From positions 1,178,001-1,242,000 of the forward strand of contig NZ_CP036262.1 of assembly GCF_007741495.1 (NCBI RefSeq): a stretch of DNA of 64,000 bases, written 5' to 3'. Made by a program: the position numbers and the translations under genes. The first letter of the stretch is position 1; each line of letters starts with the position of its first letter. This DNA comes from Roseimaritima multifibrata. GTDB taxonomy: Bacteria; Planctomycetota; Planctomycetia; Pirellulales; Pirellulaceae. The notes under the pieces are model-generated. The model saw nothing but the letters and a program-made list of their open reading frames with translations. It had not been told where the DNA came from and made no database searches. Below are positions 34,883 through 44,456 of the stretch, one piece after another.

Positions 34883-37602
34883 ACGATCCTTCTTCACAGC
34901 AAATCCAGTTTGATTTTGACAGTGGCCCAGCGGAAAAAGCCCCCGCGTGGGACTTGCCATCCTACGCGATTCCCGAGCAAACGCTCCCGGCCCTGTTGGT
35001 CCGGGCCTCGGCAGGAACAGGAAAAACTTACCGTCTGACGGGCCGACTGCTGCATTTGCTGTTGCAGGGGGCTCCGATCGAAAGCCTGCTTGCTACGACG
35101 TTCACCCGGAAAGCCGCGGGTGAAATTCTAGAGCGTCTGTTGTCGACTTTGGCGTCCGCGGCCGATGATCGTACGGATAAATCGTTGCTGGCGTTGCAGC
35201 AGCAGATCGGGCGAACCGACGTGACGCGGCAGCAATGCACGCGACTGTTGCATGCGATCATTCGAGAAATTCACCGCTTGCGTATCGGGACCTTGGACAG
35301 CCTGTTTTCGCAGTTGGCGCGTTCCTTTCCCTTTGAGCTTGGCTTGCCACCAGGCTGGCGATTGACGGACGAGAACGAGGAACGTTGGCTTCGCAGTCGA
35401 GCAATCCATGCGATGTTATCGGAATCCGATTTGGCGGAAGTTACCTCGCTATTGGCGATGCTAACCAAGGGCGAAATCAAGCGTTCCATCGCCCGTGAAA
35501 TTGAAATGGTGATTGTCGATACGTATGCCGTGGCGCGTGGTTGTTCGCTCGCTGCGTGGGAGAAACTGCAGACGCCGTCCGCCCCAGAGAATCAAACGCT
35601 CACCGAATCAGCGGGCTTGTTGTTAACCGCCCAAGTCGGACACAAATCCGCCGATAAGCAATTGCATGCGATCGGTGAATTGATGGAAAGCCGTGAAATC
35701 GCCGAATTGGCTGGCAAACCGCTGCCCGCCACCGTCAAAGGGTTGGTGGAACGGGATGAACCGGTCACCTATTACAAACGGGATTTGCCCGAATCGATTG
35801 TCAGTGCGCTTCTGGCAGCCTATGACTGGAGTCGTTCGCATACGCTGGGGTTGCTCTCAGAGCAATCGCAGGCGACCGGGCGTATCCTGCAAGATTATGA
35901 CCATCATATCCATGCGTTAAAACAATCGACTCGAGCCCTTGCGTTTGATGACGTGGCACAGCGATTGTCGGAATGGATCGACAAAGAAGACCTCGCGACG
36001 ATTGCCTATCGGTTGGATGGTGCGATTGAACATGTGCTGTTGGATGAATTCCAAGATACCTCTCCACAGCAGTGGAAAGTCCTCCGTCCGTTGGCTTATC
36101 GAGCGGCCCTTGAATCTCAAAAACAACTCGCTTCTCCGGACGATAAACGACTGAAAAATGGGCGTCCGGTCGCTCCGACTTTTTTCTGTGTCGGAGATAC
36201 CAAGCAGGCGATTTACAGTTGGCGTGGCGGGGTCGCGGCGATCTTTGATTCGGTCGCCGAGCAGATCCCCGGAGTCACGCAAGATGAAATGTCGATCAGC
36301 TACCGCAGTAGCCCGGTCATTACCGATGCCGTGACTCAGATTTTTCAAAATCTGTCTCGACATCCGCTCTGTCAAAACGCTGGCAGTATTGCCTCGGATC
36401 CTGCCGACGCATCCGCTTACGAAGCCGATGCGATTCAGCGTTTTAATAATGCCTTTCCGGATCACGAATCCGCGGGTAAATCATTGCCCGGTTACGTCTG
36501 CCTGCAGACCGGTCCGGAACACGATGGTCCAGCCGACGAGAAGTCAATCGTTTTGCAGTCCTATGTGGCGGCAAAGGTTGCGGAACTTGCCGAGAGTATG
36601 CCAGGCCGTTCGATTGGGATCCTGACGCGCAAGAACGCGACGGTCGCTCGGTTGATTTATTTGCTTCGTGCCCGCGGCGTTGAAGTCAGTCAGGAAGGGG
36701 GGAACCCTCTTGTCGATTCCGGTTCGGTTGAACTGCTTCTTTCGGCATTGATGTTGTCGGAGCACCCGGGGGATGGACGTTGGTGGTACCACGTTCGCAA
36801 TTCACCACTTGCCCAGCACGAGGTTTTTCGGCCGCACGCGGAGGCTGCCGAAAAATTGGCTGCTGGCAATCCAAATCCACAGGATTGGTCTCACCAGGCC
36901 AGCATCGCCCTGACCGCACAACAAGCCGGTTCATCGGTACGCCGATGGATCGAGCATCGCGGGTTGGTGGTCGCACTTCGTGAATTAGCGAAACCGATTG
37001 CGGAAGTTTCCGAGGCATCCGATCAGTTGCGGATGCGGCAGTTGCTGCAGTTGGCCCAGCAGTTTGAACGCAACCCGCAGCCACGCCTGAGCGATTTTGT
37101 CGACCAGGTTCGCCAACAACGCGTTGAACGCCCGCAACCAGCTCAGGTTCGTGTGATGACGGTTCATCAAGCGAAAGGGCTGGAATTTGATGCGGTCGTA
37201 TTGCCGGAACTGGAATACGCGTTGGGGGCGAGTGGCGTCCGCTGCGTCGCTCGACGTCCTTCGCCGACGGATCCTCCGGAAGCGATGTTGCGGTACTTGG
37301 GGAAAGCCTCTTGGCGATTGCTGCCCGAAGCATGGCAGCGAGCCTTTGGAGCAATGGCTGCAGGAAGTGTCACCGAAACGTTGTGCTTGCTGTATGTGTC
37401 GGTAACCCGGCCGCGGCATGGGTTGTACATGTTTGTGGCCCCGACCCCCAGCCGGACTGCGACGTCTCAAGCAAATGCTAAAATGTTGCTTTACAACGCT
37501 TTGCAGTGCGATGCCAAGCCAGCCGATGGCGAAACCGTTTGGTTTGAAACCGGGGACCCTCTCTGGTATCAGACGGATCCGGCCGGTTCCGAAGACAAGT
37601 GA
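34879..37602 (+). CDS. UvrD/AddA-like superfamily 1 helicase without nuclease domain
   Basis: 907 aa. SF1A helicase motifs appear in order: Walker A RASAGTGKTYRLTGRLLHLL (near residue 44), TFTRKAAGEIL (motif Ia), LLDEFQDTSPQQW (Walker B, near 386), VGDTKQAIYSWRGG (motif III), SISYRSSPVI (motif IV region), MTVHQAKGLEFDAVVLPEL (motif V, near 760) and LLYVSVTRPRHGLYMF (motif VI). Motif VI lies near the C-terminus, so the RecB-type nuclease domain found in AddA (usually about 1200 aa) is absent. Its ATG overlaps the AddB-like stop, a strong sign of a heterodimer with a single nuclease. Confidence 0.87.
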   Translation: MNDPSSQQIQFDFDSGPAEKAPAWDLPSYAIPEQTLPALLVRASAGTGKTYRLTGRLLHLLLQGAPIESLLATTFTRKAAGEILERLLSTLASAADDRTDKSLLALQQQIGRTDVTRQQCTRLLHAIIREIHRLRIGTLDSLFSQLARSFPFELGLPPGWRLTDENEERWLRSRAIHAMLSESDLAEVTSLLAMLTKGEIKRSIAREIEMVIVDTYAVARGCSLAAWEKLQTPSAPENQTLTESAGLLLTAQVGHKSADKQLHAIGELMESREIAELAGKPLPATVKGLVERDEPVTYYKRDLPESIVSALLAAYDWSRSHTLGLLSEQSQATGRILQDYDHHIHALKQSTRALAFDDVAQRLSEWIDKEDLATIAYRLDGAIEHVLLDEFQDTSPQQWKVLRPLAYRAALESQKQLASPDDKRLKNGRPVAPTFFCVGDTKQAIYSWRGGVAAIFDSVAEQIPGVTQDEMSISYRSSPVITDAVTQIFQNLSRHPLCQNAGSIASDPADASAYEADAIQRFNNAFPDHESAGKSLPGYVCLQTGPEHDGPADEKSIVLQSYVAAKVAELAESMPGRSIGILTRKNATVARLIYLLRARGVEVSQEGGNPLVDSGSVELLLSALMLSEHPGDGRWWYHVRNSPLAQHEVFRPHAEAAEKLAAGNPNPQDWSHQASIALTAQQAGSSVRRWIEHRGLVVALRELAKPIAEVSEASDQLRMRQLLQLAQQFERNPQPRLSDFVDQVRQQRVERPQPAQVRVMTVHQAKGLEFDAVVLPELEYALGASGVRCVARRPSPTDPPEAMLRYLGKASWRLLPEAWQRAFGAMAAGSVTETLCLLYVSVTRPRHGLYMFVAPTPSRTATSQANAKMLLYNALQCDAKPADGETVWFETGDPLWYQTDPAGSEDK

Positions 37603-37675
37603 TTCACTTGTCACCGGTTACGACGTTCTGTGTTCGCTCTCTTACAGTTTCTTTCTTTCAGCTTAGTACCTTGCG

Positions 37676-38965
37676 GTGAAAAAATTCATTCATGCGGCGG
37701 ATTTGCATTTGGACAGTCCGCTCCAGCGCCTTGAGCAATACGAGGGAGCTCCGGTCGAACAGATTCGTGGAGCATCGCGACGTGCCCTTGAGAATCTGGT
37801 TGCGCTGGCGCTGAAAGAAGAAGTCGATCTGGTGGTTATCGCCGGTGATTTGTACGACGGGGATTGGCAGGAATTTAACACCGGCCTCTTTTTTGTGACT
37901 CAGGTCAGTCGTTTGATCAAAGCGGGGATCCCCGTGGTAGCGATCAGTGGTAATCATGACGCTGCCAGTCAAATGACCAAGTCGCTTCCACTGCCAAAAA
38001 ATCCGGACGGCAGTGAAATCATGCTTAGCAGCCGGCAAGCCGAATCGCGGCGTTTTCTCGATCTGGGGATCGTCGTCCATGGCCGTTCGTTTGGGAAACG
38101 TTCCGAAACGGAGAACATGATTCCAGGATACCCGCCTGCAGATGCGGGGATGTTCAACATTGGCCTGCTGCATACCAGCCTTACCGGGGCGGAAGGGCAT
38201 GATAATTATGCACCTTGTACGCCAGCACAATTAGCCGACAAAGAATATGACTACTGGGCACTCGGGCACGTGCACACCCGTTCGGAACAGCATGACGTAA
38301 CCGATCCGGCGGCCGCACCGATTTTGTTTTCGGGCAATATCCAAGGCCGACACCCGCGGGAAACCGGTGCTAAAGGTTGTGTCGTGGTCGAGATCGACGA
38401 ACAGGGAAAACCGACAACAAAGTTCGAGGCCCTGGACGTTGTTCGCTGGGAAGTTTGTGAATTAGATGCCGCTGAATGCGAAACCGAAGACGAACTGTAT
38501 GACCTGTATGCCGATTGGTTGCAGGCGGCGATGGAACAAGCCGAACACCGGATTTTGGTCCATCGGATTCGGGTGACCGGAGCTTCAGCACTGCATGAAA
38601 TTCTAAATTCGAATCGAATCGATTTTGAAAACAATCTTCGTGCTCACGCGATTAGCGTTGCCAACGAGCAGACGTGGATCGAACAGGTCCGAATCAAAAC
38701 CCGTCCTAAGTTAGAATCGGAACTCGATTTTGATCCCGCCGGCCCACTGGGCTGCCTGGAAGCGGTGCTGTCCGAAATGGAGCAATTGACGGATTTAGAA
38801 TTGTTCGAAGAAGCGCTGCAGACGTTGCAGCGAAAATTGCCCGCAGAACTGACCGCTGCGAATGTGGAACCGCTTGATCTGTTGGCGCCGGAATCGCTGC
38901 AGGAATGGGTTGCCGCCGCACGCCCCCTATTACATCATCATTTGAAACAGCAAGAGGATTCGTAA
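37676..38965 (+). CDS. SbcD/YhaO-like DNA repair metallophosphoesterase
   Basis: 429 aa from a GTG at 37676. The calcineurin-like phosphoesterase core has its metal-binding motifs: FIHAADLHLDSPL (D-x-H), VIAGDLYDGDW (GDxxD), ISGNHDAAS (GNHD), GLLHTSL and YWALGHVHT (GHxH). YhaO-type proteins are SbcD/Mre11 relatives that work with a large coiled-coil ATPase, which is the next gene. Stop and start overlap as TAATG, so the two are translationally coupled. It starts 73 bp after the helicase. Confidence 0.9.
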   Translation: MKKFIHAADLHLDSPLQRLEQYEGAPVEQIRGASRRALENLVALALKEEVDLVVIAGDLYDGDWQEFNTGLFFVTQVSRLIKAGIPVVAISGNHDAASQMTKSLPLPKNPDGSEIMLSSRQAESRRFLDLGIVVHGRSFGKRSETENMIPGYPPADAGMFNIGLLHTSLTGAEGHDNYAPCTPAQLADKEYDYWALGHVHTRSEQHDVTDPAAAPILFSGNIQGRHPRETGAKGCVVVEIDEQGKPTTKFEALDVVRWEVCELDAAECETEDELYDLYADWLQAAMEQAEHRILVHRIRVTGASALHEILNSNRIDFENNLRAHAISVANEQTWIEQVRIKTRPKLESELDFDPAGPLGCLEAVLSEMEQLTDLELFEEALQTLQRKLPAELTAANVEPLDLLAPESLQEWVAAARPLLHHHLKQQEDS

Positions 38966-41900
38966 TGCGATTGGAACGTTTAGACCTATTGGCCTTTGGT
39001 GGGTTTACCGATCGCAGTTTGGATCTGTCCGCTGGCCCTCATCGTTTGCATTTGATCTTTGGACCCAATGAATCGGGGAAGTCCACAACGCTCCGTGCGA
39101 TCACGGGGCTGTTGTATGGGATCGAATCGCGAACTCAAGATAACTTTCTGCATAGCAATGCGAAAATTCGCGTTGGCGGTCACATTGTCGACGATCAAAA
39201 TGGATCGCTGGAATTCGTCCGTAGGAAAGGGAATCGCAATACGCTTCTCAATCCGGATGGAAGTGCTCAAGACGAAGCCAATCTGGCTCGTTTTTTGACC
39301 GCGATCGATAAAGAAATCTTCGAGCGGCAATTTGGCTTGAATCATCCGCGATTGAATGAAGGGGGCCAATCGATCAGCCAAGGGGAAGGCGACCTGGGCG
39401 AAATCTTGTTCGCTGCTGGAGCGGGTTTGGGACAGCTGACAAATATTCAGCAGATCCTGAAGAAAAAGCAGAGCGACTTGTTTCTCCGCTCGGGCGCAAA
39501 TCCTGCGATCAATAAAAATCTTGAACGTCTGAAACAGGCCAGACGGGAAATGAAAGAGGCGCTGCTGAAACCGGCGGACTACGTTCAGCGGGTTCAGGCG
39601 TACGAACAACTGGCTGCCGAAACCAAGGAATTGCGCGAACAAGTTCAGAAACGCAAAACAAGGTTGGATCGCGACCGTCGCCGTTTAGAAGCTTTGCCAC
39701 TTGTTGCCCGCCGCGCCATCCTTTGTGAAGAACTGAAGGGGTGTGAAGGCATCCCGATCCTCTCCAAAGATTTTGCGGAGCGGCATCGTGCTGCGGACCG
39801 CAAACGGATGCTCGTTGAAGAACAACGGCAGCGGATCGAGAATGGCTTGAAGGATCTGCAAACCGAGTGGGACGCGATCTCCTCGGATGAAAATGCGCTC
39901 CGCCATGGGCAGCAGATCACGTCTTTGTACGAGCGATTGGAGTCTTGGAAAAAGACCTTGCGGAAATTGCCGGACATTGGTGCTGAAATCGATTCTCTGC
40001 AGCGGCAGATTGCGAACGATCTAAAGCGGATCAATCATGACGCCGCGACGGTCGATATGGAATCGCTTGAAATTCCAGTTGCTCGGCGGGAAGCGATCCA
40101 GAACCTTTTCAATCAGTACGGCGGATTGAACGAGAAGGTAAGTTCCGCGGAACGGACATTAAAAGAACTGCAACAGCAGGCCGAAGAGGCCGAGCGGAGT
40201 GAACGGGGCAGCGCCCCGCCGACCGACCCGCAGGCTTTGGCGGTTGTTCTGGAACAAATTGGACAACCACAGCTCCTTCTCGATCAACTGCGAACGGCCG
40301 AAAAGAATTGCAACAAGCGATTGCAACGCGCGGAAAGCGAATTGCAGAAGCTGGATGGATTTCAAGGGACTTTGACCGAAGTCTTTGAACTGCGAATCCC
40401 GTCCGCTGCGAAAATTGCTGAAGAGACCAAGCTGCTTGAAAAGCTTGCTAAAAACTTGCAGCATTCGATCGATCAAATCCACGCCGGTGAAGAAAAACTG
40501 ACCGAGATCACCGACAAACTGGCCGCCGCCCGTGGCAAGCAGTCGCTCCCTAGCGAAGCCGATTTGGCCAAGTTGCGTCAGGTTCGCGATGATCAGTTGC
40601 AGGGGCTTGGACTGAAGCAGGACGGCTCGGGTGGAGAGTGGGCGATTCTTGGGAAAGCGATCGCAGACGCCGATGCCTGTGTCGATATCTTGCGCAGTGA
40701 AGTCCAACGCGTCGAACGCAGGGCGCAATTGGAGCACGAGCAAGGTGTGCTGCAAACGCAATTGGAAAACTTGGCAGAAGCTAGGCAGGAAGCCGATGCT
40801 GCGTACAACGAGGCTTGGCGGCAATGGTTGGACCTTTGGCAACAGCATGGGATCCGTGCGGATCAGCCCGCGGTTATGAAAGATTGGGTAGCCGCCTTTG
40901 ATCGTTTGCAGCAGATGCACGGCGAGCTTGATGACGCTCAGCTGGCCGTTCGCGAAGCGAAACAGTCGGTCGCTCTGGCCGTCAATCGATTGCAAACAGC
41001 GTTGCGGTTTGCAGAAGTCCCAGCCGGTTCCGGACTGCCAGAGGGAACACATACAGAACAAGATCTAGCGCCGTCCGAAGATGATCGCCCCTTGTTGGAC
41101 GTGCTTGAATCGCCGCATGAAGAATGGCTGGGTGATGGCGAAGAACCGGTTCATCAATCCAGCTCTCCCGAACCGCCGCTGGAACATCCGCAAGATCTGA
41201 TCTGGCTGTACACGACCGCGAAGCATCAGCTGGAGCAGCAGCGTGCCCGGTTCTCTGATTTTCAGCAACAGGCACAAGCACGGCAATTATTGAAAAGCCA
41301 ATTGCCTCGTGCGGAACGTCATTTGGAAGAGTGCAATGCGGAAATGCAAATTTGGCGAACGCACTGGAAAGAGGCCACCAGTTACCTCAATCAGTCGGCT
41401 GATCTGCACCCCGATAGTATTAATCGGATCATCCACGATATCGATGCAGTCCTTCGGCTAAATGAAGATCGTGCTCGTTTAGAACAGCAGCGAGACAGCA
41501 TTCAGCGGGAATCGGATCTGTTTGTCAATGAAGTCCAAGACCTTTTGGATCTGATGGAATTGCCTGCGGACGAAGATCCCGCGAAGTCCGTTCTGCAGTT
41601 GTGGCAGGAATTAAATGCCCAGCAAACGAACCACCAGCAACGTGCTTCATTGCGGAAACAATTGGAGCAATCGGAGCAACAAAAATCGCAGATGCAGGTC
41701 GACTGGGAATCGGCAGAGACCGAATTGAAGATTTTGATCAAAGAGGCTGGCTGTGAGCGAGCTGATGACTTGAGTGCCGTCGAGCAACAGGCCCTGAAAC
41801 GGGATCAGTTGGTGTTGGAACGGACCAGCCTTGATTCGCATCTACAAACATTGGCGGGGTCGGGAGACTTGGCAGCGTTTGTTGAAATGGTGGAAACGAC

Positions 41901-42573
41901 GGACGCCAGCGAGCTGCAAGATCAGGTAACCAGCGAACAGGCCGAGTTGGCTGAGATCGATGAACGATTGACCGAGCAGTTGCAAAGGCTAGGTCAGCGT
42001 CGCAGCGGCGTCGAAGCGATGGACGGTCGAGGTGCCGCGGCGCAGGCCCAGCAGGAGCTTCAAGATAGTTTGGCGAAGATTCGACGGGACGCAATGGATT
42101 ACGCAACGCTTCGCGTCGCGGACATCGCGCTGCAACAGGCGATCGAACGCTATCGAGAAACGAATCAGGGGCCTGTTTTAGCGCGCGCGGAAAGTTTGTT
42201 CGCTCGTCTGACGCTTAATGACTACAGCGGATTGCGAGCCGATTTTGACGAACGCGGCCGGCCGGTGCTGGTAGGGCTGCGAGGTTCGGATATGGTCCCC
42301 GTGACTGCGATGAGCGACGGGACGGCCGATGCGCTTTATCTGTCGCTTCGCTTGGCGAGCCTTGAATCGCACTTAAAACGTCGCGGACCATTTCCATTGG
42401 TCTTGGATGATATTCTGATTCAGTTTGACGATGGACGTTCGGCAGCCGCTTTAAAGATTTTGGCAGAGCTAAGTCAGCAGACGCAGGTGTTGTTTTTCAC
42501 GCATCACCAGCATCTGTTAGATCTAGCGAAGGAGACTTTGCAGTCAAACGAATACCATTCGCATGCGTTGTAA
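38965..42573 (+). CDS. SbcC/YhaN-like coiled-coil ATPase
   Basis: 1202 aa from the ATG at 38965 (AAGAGGA upstream; the frame is open to 38905 inside the previous gene, but MRLERLDLLAFGGFTDRSLD is the family's start). The Walker A, GPNESGKST, is near residue 33. Long Glu/Gln/Leu-rich coiled coils fill about 190-1050. The second ATPase half carries the signature-like AMSDGTADALYLSLRLA (near 1112) and Walker B PLVLDDILIQFDD (near 1146), followed by a His switch region HHQHLL. It should form an SbcCD/Mre11-Rad50-like complex with the upstream phosphoesterase. Confidence 0.9.
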   Translation: MRLERLDLLAFGGFTDRSLDLSAGPHRLHLIFGPNESGKSTTLRAITGLLYGIESRTQDNFLHSNAKIRVGGHIVDDQNGSLEFVRRKGNRNTLLNPDGSAQDEANLARFLTAIDKEIFERQFGLNHPRLNEGGQSISQGEGDLGEILFAAGAGLGQLTNIQQILKKKQSDLFLRSGANPAINKNLERLKQARREMKEALLKPADYVQRVQAYEQLAAETKELREQVQKRKTRLDRDRRRLEALPLVARRAILCEELKGCEGIPILSKDFAERHRAADRKRMLVEEQRQRIENGLKDLQTEWDAISSDENALRHGQQITSLYERLESWKKTLRKLPDIGAEIDSLQRQIANDLKRINHDAATVDMESLEIPVARREAIQNLFNQYGGLNEKVSSAERTLKELQQQAEEAERSERGSAPPTDPQALAVVLEQIGQPQLLLDQLRTAEKNCNKRLQRAESELQKLDGFQGTLTEVFELRIPSAAKIAEETKLLEKLAKNLQHSIDQIHAGEEKLTEITDKLAAARGKQSLPSEADLAKLRQVRDDQLQGLGLKQDGSGGEWAILGKAIADADACVDILRSEVQRVERRAQLEHEQGVLQTQLENLAEARQEADAAYNEAWRQWLDLWQQHGIRADQPAVMKDWVAAFDRLQQMHGELDDAQLAVREAKQSVALAVNRLQTALRFAEVPAGSGLPEGTHTEQDLAPSEDDRPLLDVLESPHEEWLGDGEEPVHQSSSPEPPLEHPQDLIWLYTTAKHQLEQQRARFSDFQQQAQARQLLKSQLPRAERHLEECNAEMQIWRTHWKEATSYLNQSADLHPDSINRIIHDIDAVLRLNEDRARLEQQRDSIQRESDLFVNEVQDLLDLMELPADEDPAKSVLQLWQELNAQQTNHQQRASLRKQLEQSEQQKSQMQVDWESAETELKILIKEAGCERADDLSAVEQQALKRDQLVLERTSLDSHLQTLAGSGDLAAFVEMVETTDASELQDQVTSEQAELAEIDERLTEQLQRLGQRRSGVEAMDGRGAAAQAQQELQDSLAKIRRDAMDYATLRVADIALQQAIERYRETNQGPVLARAESLFARLTLNDYSGLRADFDERGRPVLVGLRGSDMVPVTAMSDGTADALYLSLRLASLESHLKRRGPFPLVLDDILIQFDDGRSAAALKILAELSQQTQVLFFTHHQHLLDLAKETLQSNEYHSHAL

Positions 42574-43139
42574 CTGCAAGCGAGTCGTTTGATTGGCCGT
42601 GCCAGCGTCCCCCTGCCTTCTCCCCGCGGTACCACCCCTCATCGATCGCAATCGATGAGGTGCGTGCTGCCACGTCCACGCACTATCACCCACGTCCGCT
42701 ATCGCCTGAGCGGAGGCTTGGCGTCCGACCAAGTTGTCGTCATTGAGCATTTTTTTGGGGGGGGCAGCAATCGCCGTTTTTTGTGTGAGCGGTACAGTAA
42801 GTCCTATTTAAATGCGAGTCATCGATGTAACTGTCGATTCGCCAATTACCAGGGGACTTAAAGATCTGTGCACGAGCGATTGGCGTCGTCGAACCCAAAT
42901 TTTCGATGCAAAGCGGTGTGCGATAAAAAAGGGATGTTACTTGCAAGGCAAAAGACGCAGAGGTTGCTGAATGCATTTGCTGATTCATCTCCGAGGCGAT
43001 TTAATCGCTAGCCATCGCAATTAGAAGCTTGCTCCAGTCCGATTTAGCAGTGAGAATAGAGGCATGGTGGTGGAGTGAAGTGGTGAGAATAAGTCTCCCA
43101 CCGCCAAAAATCGTCACCGCATACAGATTTGTTCACACC
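42574..43139. other. Left boundary of the accessory island
   Basis: This 566-bp stretch has no gene I can support. It contains the hairpin at 42637-42660, a G-run near 42760, and inverted GGTGGTGGAG/CTCCCACCGCC segments around 43064-43105. The next recognisable structure is the first attC-like site at 43140. Confidence 0.5.
42637..42660. terminator. 10-bp perfect hairpin after the SbcC-like gene
   Basis: Arms CCTCATCGAT and ATCGATGAGG enclose a CGCA loop 64 bp after the operon's last stop. There is no T-run, so it may terminate with help or stabilise the 3' end. Confidence 0.5.
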
Positions 43140-43212
43140 GCCGAACCACCAAGAATCCTCCCCAAAACCATTTATTCCTACCCGGTACGTCCGGTAAGGA
43201 TGAGTGTTATCC
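43140..43212 (+). repeat. attC-like site 1 (partly degraded)
   Basis: Left core GCCGAAC (43140-43146), right core GTTATCC (43206-43212). The arms pair only partly. GTTATCC is itself enclosed by GATGAGT/ACTCATC. The next ORF starts 23 bases after it. Confidence 0.5.
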
Positions 43213-43234
43213 GACTCATCTGAATGGCAGCCAA

Positions 43235-43777
43235 ATGAATAGACATCGTTACCTAGCAAGAACGCTCCTTATTGCAGTCGCTGTTATTGTTGCATATTTC
43301 CCGCTTGCGAAACTGTATCACCTGTGGTTTACGAGCGAGTACTCCTCGTACTACGTGACATCATTATTAGCGTCGGAGATTCACAACGGTGATTCAGTTG
43401 ATGAAGTTGCGACGCACTTTGCATCTCAGCGATTTTTGACCGCTTCGGAAATAGATGTCATGAAGGATATCCCAGATACATTTGGAGGAACCGAGCGTCC
43501 GATGGAAGATGGCGACACATACTATTGCTTCTCAACTTACAGTGGCGAGAGCATCTTTGCGCAATTCCGAGATGGTCGCCTTGTTGGGCTTCCAAACGAG
43601 TGCTACGAAGACTTGCCCCTGCTTGCAGAAATCAATGGATTTTCGCTGCCAAACCCAATTTTCCGGTTCGGGTTTTGGCCACTTTACCTTATTGGCATTA
43701 TTTGCATTTGGCTGTTCCTTGTGTCGCGTTGCTGGATTCGCCGACCAGGCAGCAGCGGCCAATCGCTCGCGGTATAG
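43235..43777 (+). CDS. Cassette ORF: two-helix membrane protein of unknown function
   Basis: 180 aa, not recognised. A basic start (MNRHRYLART) leads into a hydrophobic helix at about residues 9-30, then a soluble part of about 110 residues containing GDTYYCFSTYSGES and FRDGRLVG, and a second helix near 150-168 followed by an Arg-rich end. The ATG is 23 bases after attC-like site 1 and the stop is 6 bases before site 2, the normal layout of a gene cassette. Confidence 0.65.
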   Translation: MNRHRYLARTLLIAVAVIVAYFPLAKLYHLWFTSEYSSYYVTSLLASEIHNGDSVDEVATHFASQRFLTASEIDVMKDIPDTFGGTERPMEDGDTYYCFSTYSGESIFAQFRDGRLVGLPNECYEDLPLLAEINGFSLPNPIFRFGFWPLYLIGIICIWLFLVSRCWIRRPGSSGQSLAV

Positions 43778-43783
43778 TTACGC

Positions 43784-43875
43784 GGATAACCATGGCATTC
43801 ACACGGAGCGGGGCTTGCGGCCGTTTTGAAATAGAAGACTTTACTCTCCCCGCCCGGTGATGCCTGGCGTTACCC
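43784..43875 (+). repeat. attC-like site 2
   Basis: Left core GGATAAC (43784-43790), right core GTTACCC (43869-43875), 92 bp. Inner arms pair through GGCATTCAC against GTGATGCC with one extra T unpaired, then CGGAGCGGGG against CCCCGCCCGG. This is the best-preserved stem in the array. Confidence 0.75.
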
Positions 43876-43884
43876 GACTGAATC

Positions 43885-44358
43885 ATGAACGATGACCTGT
43901 CGCCACGCGAGAAGAAGTGGTCTGACCTTTATCTCCGCTCCGAAAAGCTGCACCGCGCGAAGCAACTCGGCATGGAATACCCACGCGTACAAGGGCATCA
44001 CCAAATCGAACAACATGCTGTAAACGTCCTGTTCATCTGCTCAAAGAACCGCTGGCGCAGCCCAACCGCAGAGAAGATGTACACTGACCACGACCTGATT
44101 CGGGTTCGCTCGGCTGGCACCAGCCGGTCCGCAAATCGCGTTGTGCGGTCCGGAGACCTCAAATGGGCGGACGTTGTGATCGCCATGGAACCGAAGCATG
44201 TTTCACGTCTGCGAGCCGACTTCCCTGGCGAGACGCGATACTTGGACATCCACTGCGCTGACATCCCAGACGACTACCGGTTCATGGACCCGGAGCTACA
44301 GAGCCTCATCGCTGATGCGGTCGCCCGTATTCTCCCGGACCACGCAAGCAACGGATAA
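43885..44358 (+). CDS. Cassette ORF: low-molecular-weight protein tyrosine phosphatase family
   Basis: 157 aa. After an N-terminal extension of about 45 residues comes VNVLFICSKNRWRSPTAEKM, whose C-x5-R-S loop (CSKNRWRS) is the catalytic P-loop of LMW-PTPs. SAGTSRSANRVVRSGDLKWADVVIAMEPKH and IPDDYRFMDPEL match the short bacterial subfamily, with the general-acid Asp likely in IPDDY. The start lies 9 bases after attC-like site 2, and the TAA stop is part of the left core of site 3. Substrate unknown; the only cassette product with a clear enzyme family. Confidence 0.88.
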   Translation: MNDDLSPREKKWSDLYLRSEKLHRAKQLGMEYPRVQGHHQIEQHAVNVLFICSKNRWRSPTAEKMYTDHDLIRVRSAGTSRSANRVVRSGDLKWADVVIAMEPKHVSRLRADFPGETRYLDIHCADIPDDYRFMDPELQSLIADAVARILPDHASNG

Positions 44359-44443
44359 CCATCGCATTCATACGGAGCCGGGCTTAGGCGATTTCACGAA
44401 TGGACACTCAACTTTCCCGGCCCGGTGATACGGGTCGTTATCC
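44353..44443 (+). repeat. attC-like site 3
   Basis: Left core GGATAAC (44353-44359), right core GTTATCC (44437-44443), 91 bp; the outer 8 bp are perfectly complementary. The stop codon of the phosphatase (44356-44358) lies inside the left core, a hallmark of integron cassettes. Confidence 0.78.
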
Positions 44444-44456
44444 GACTCGGATTCTC

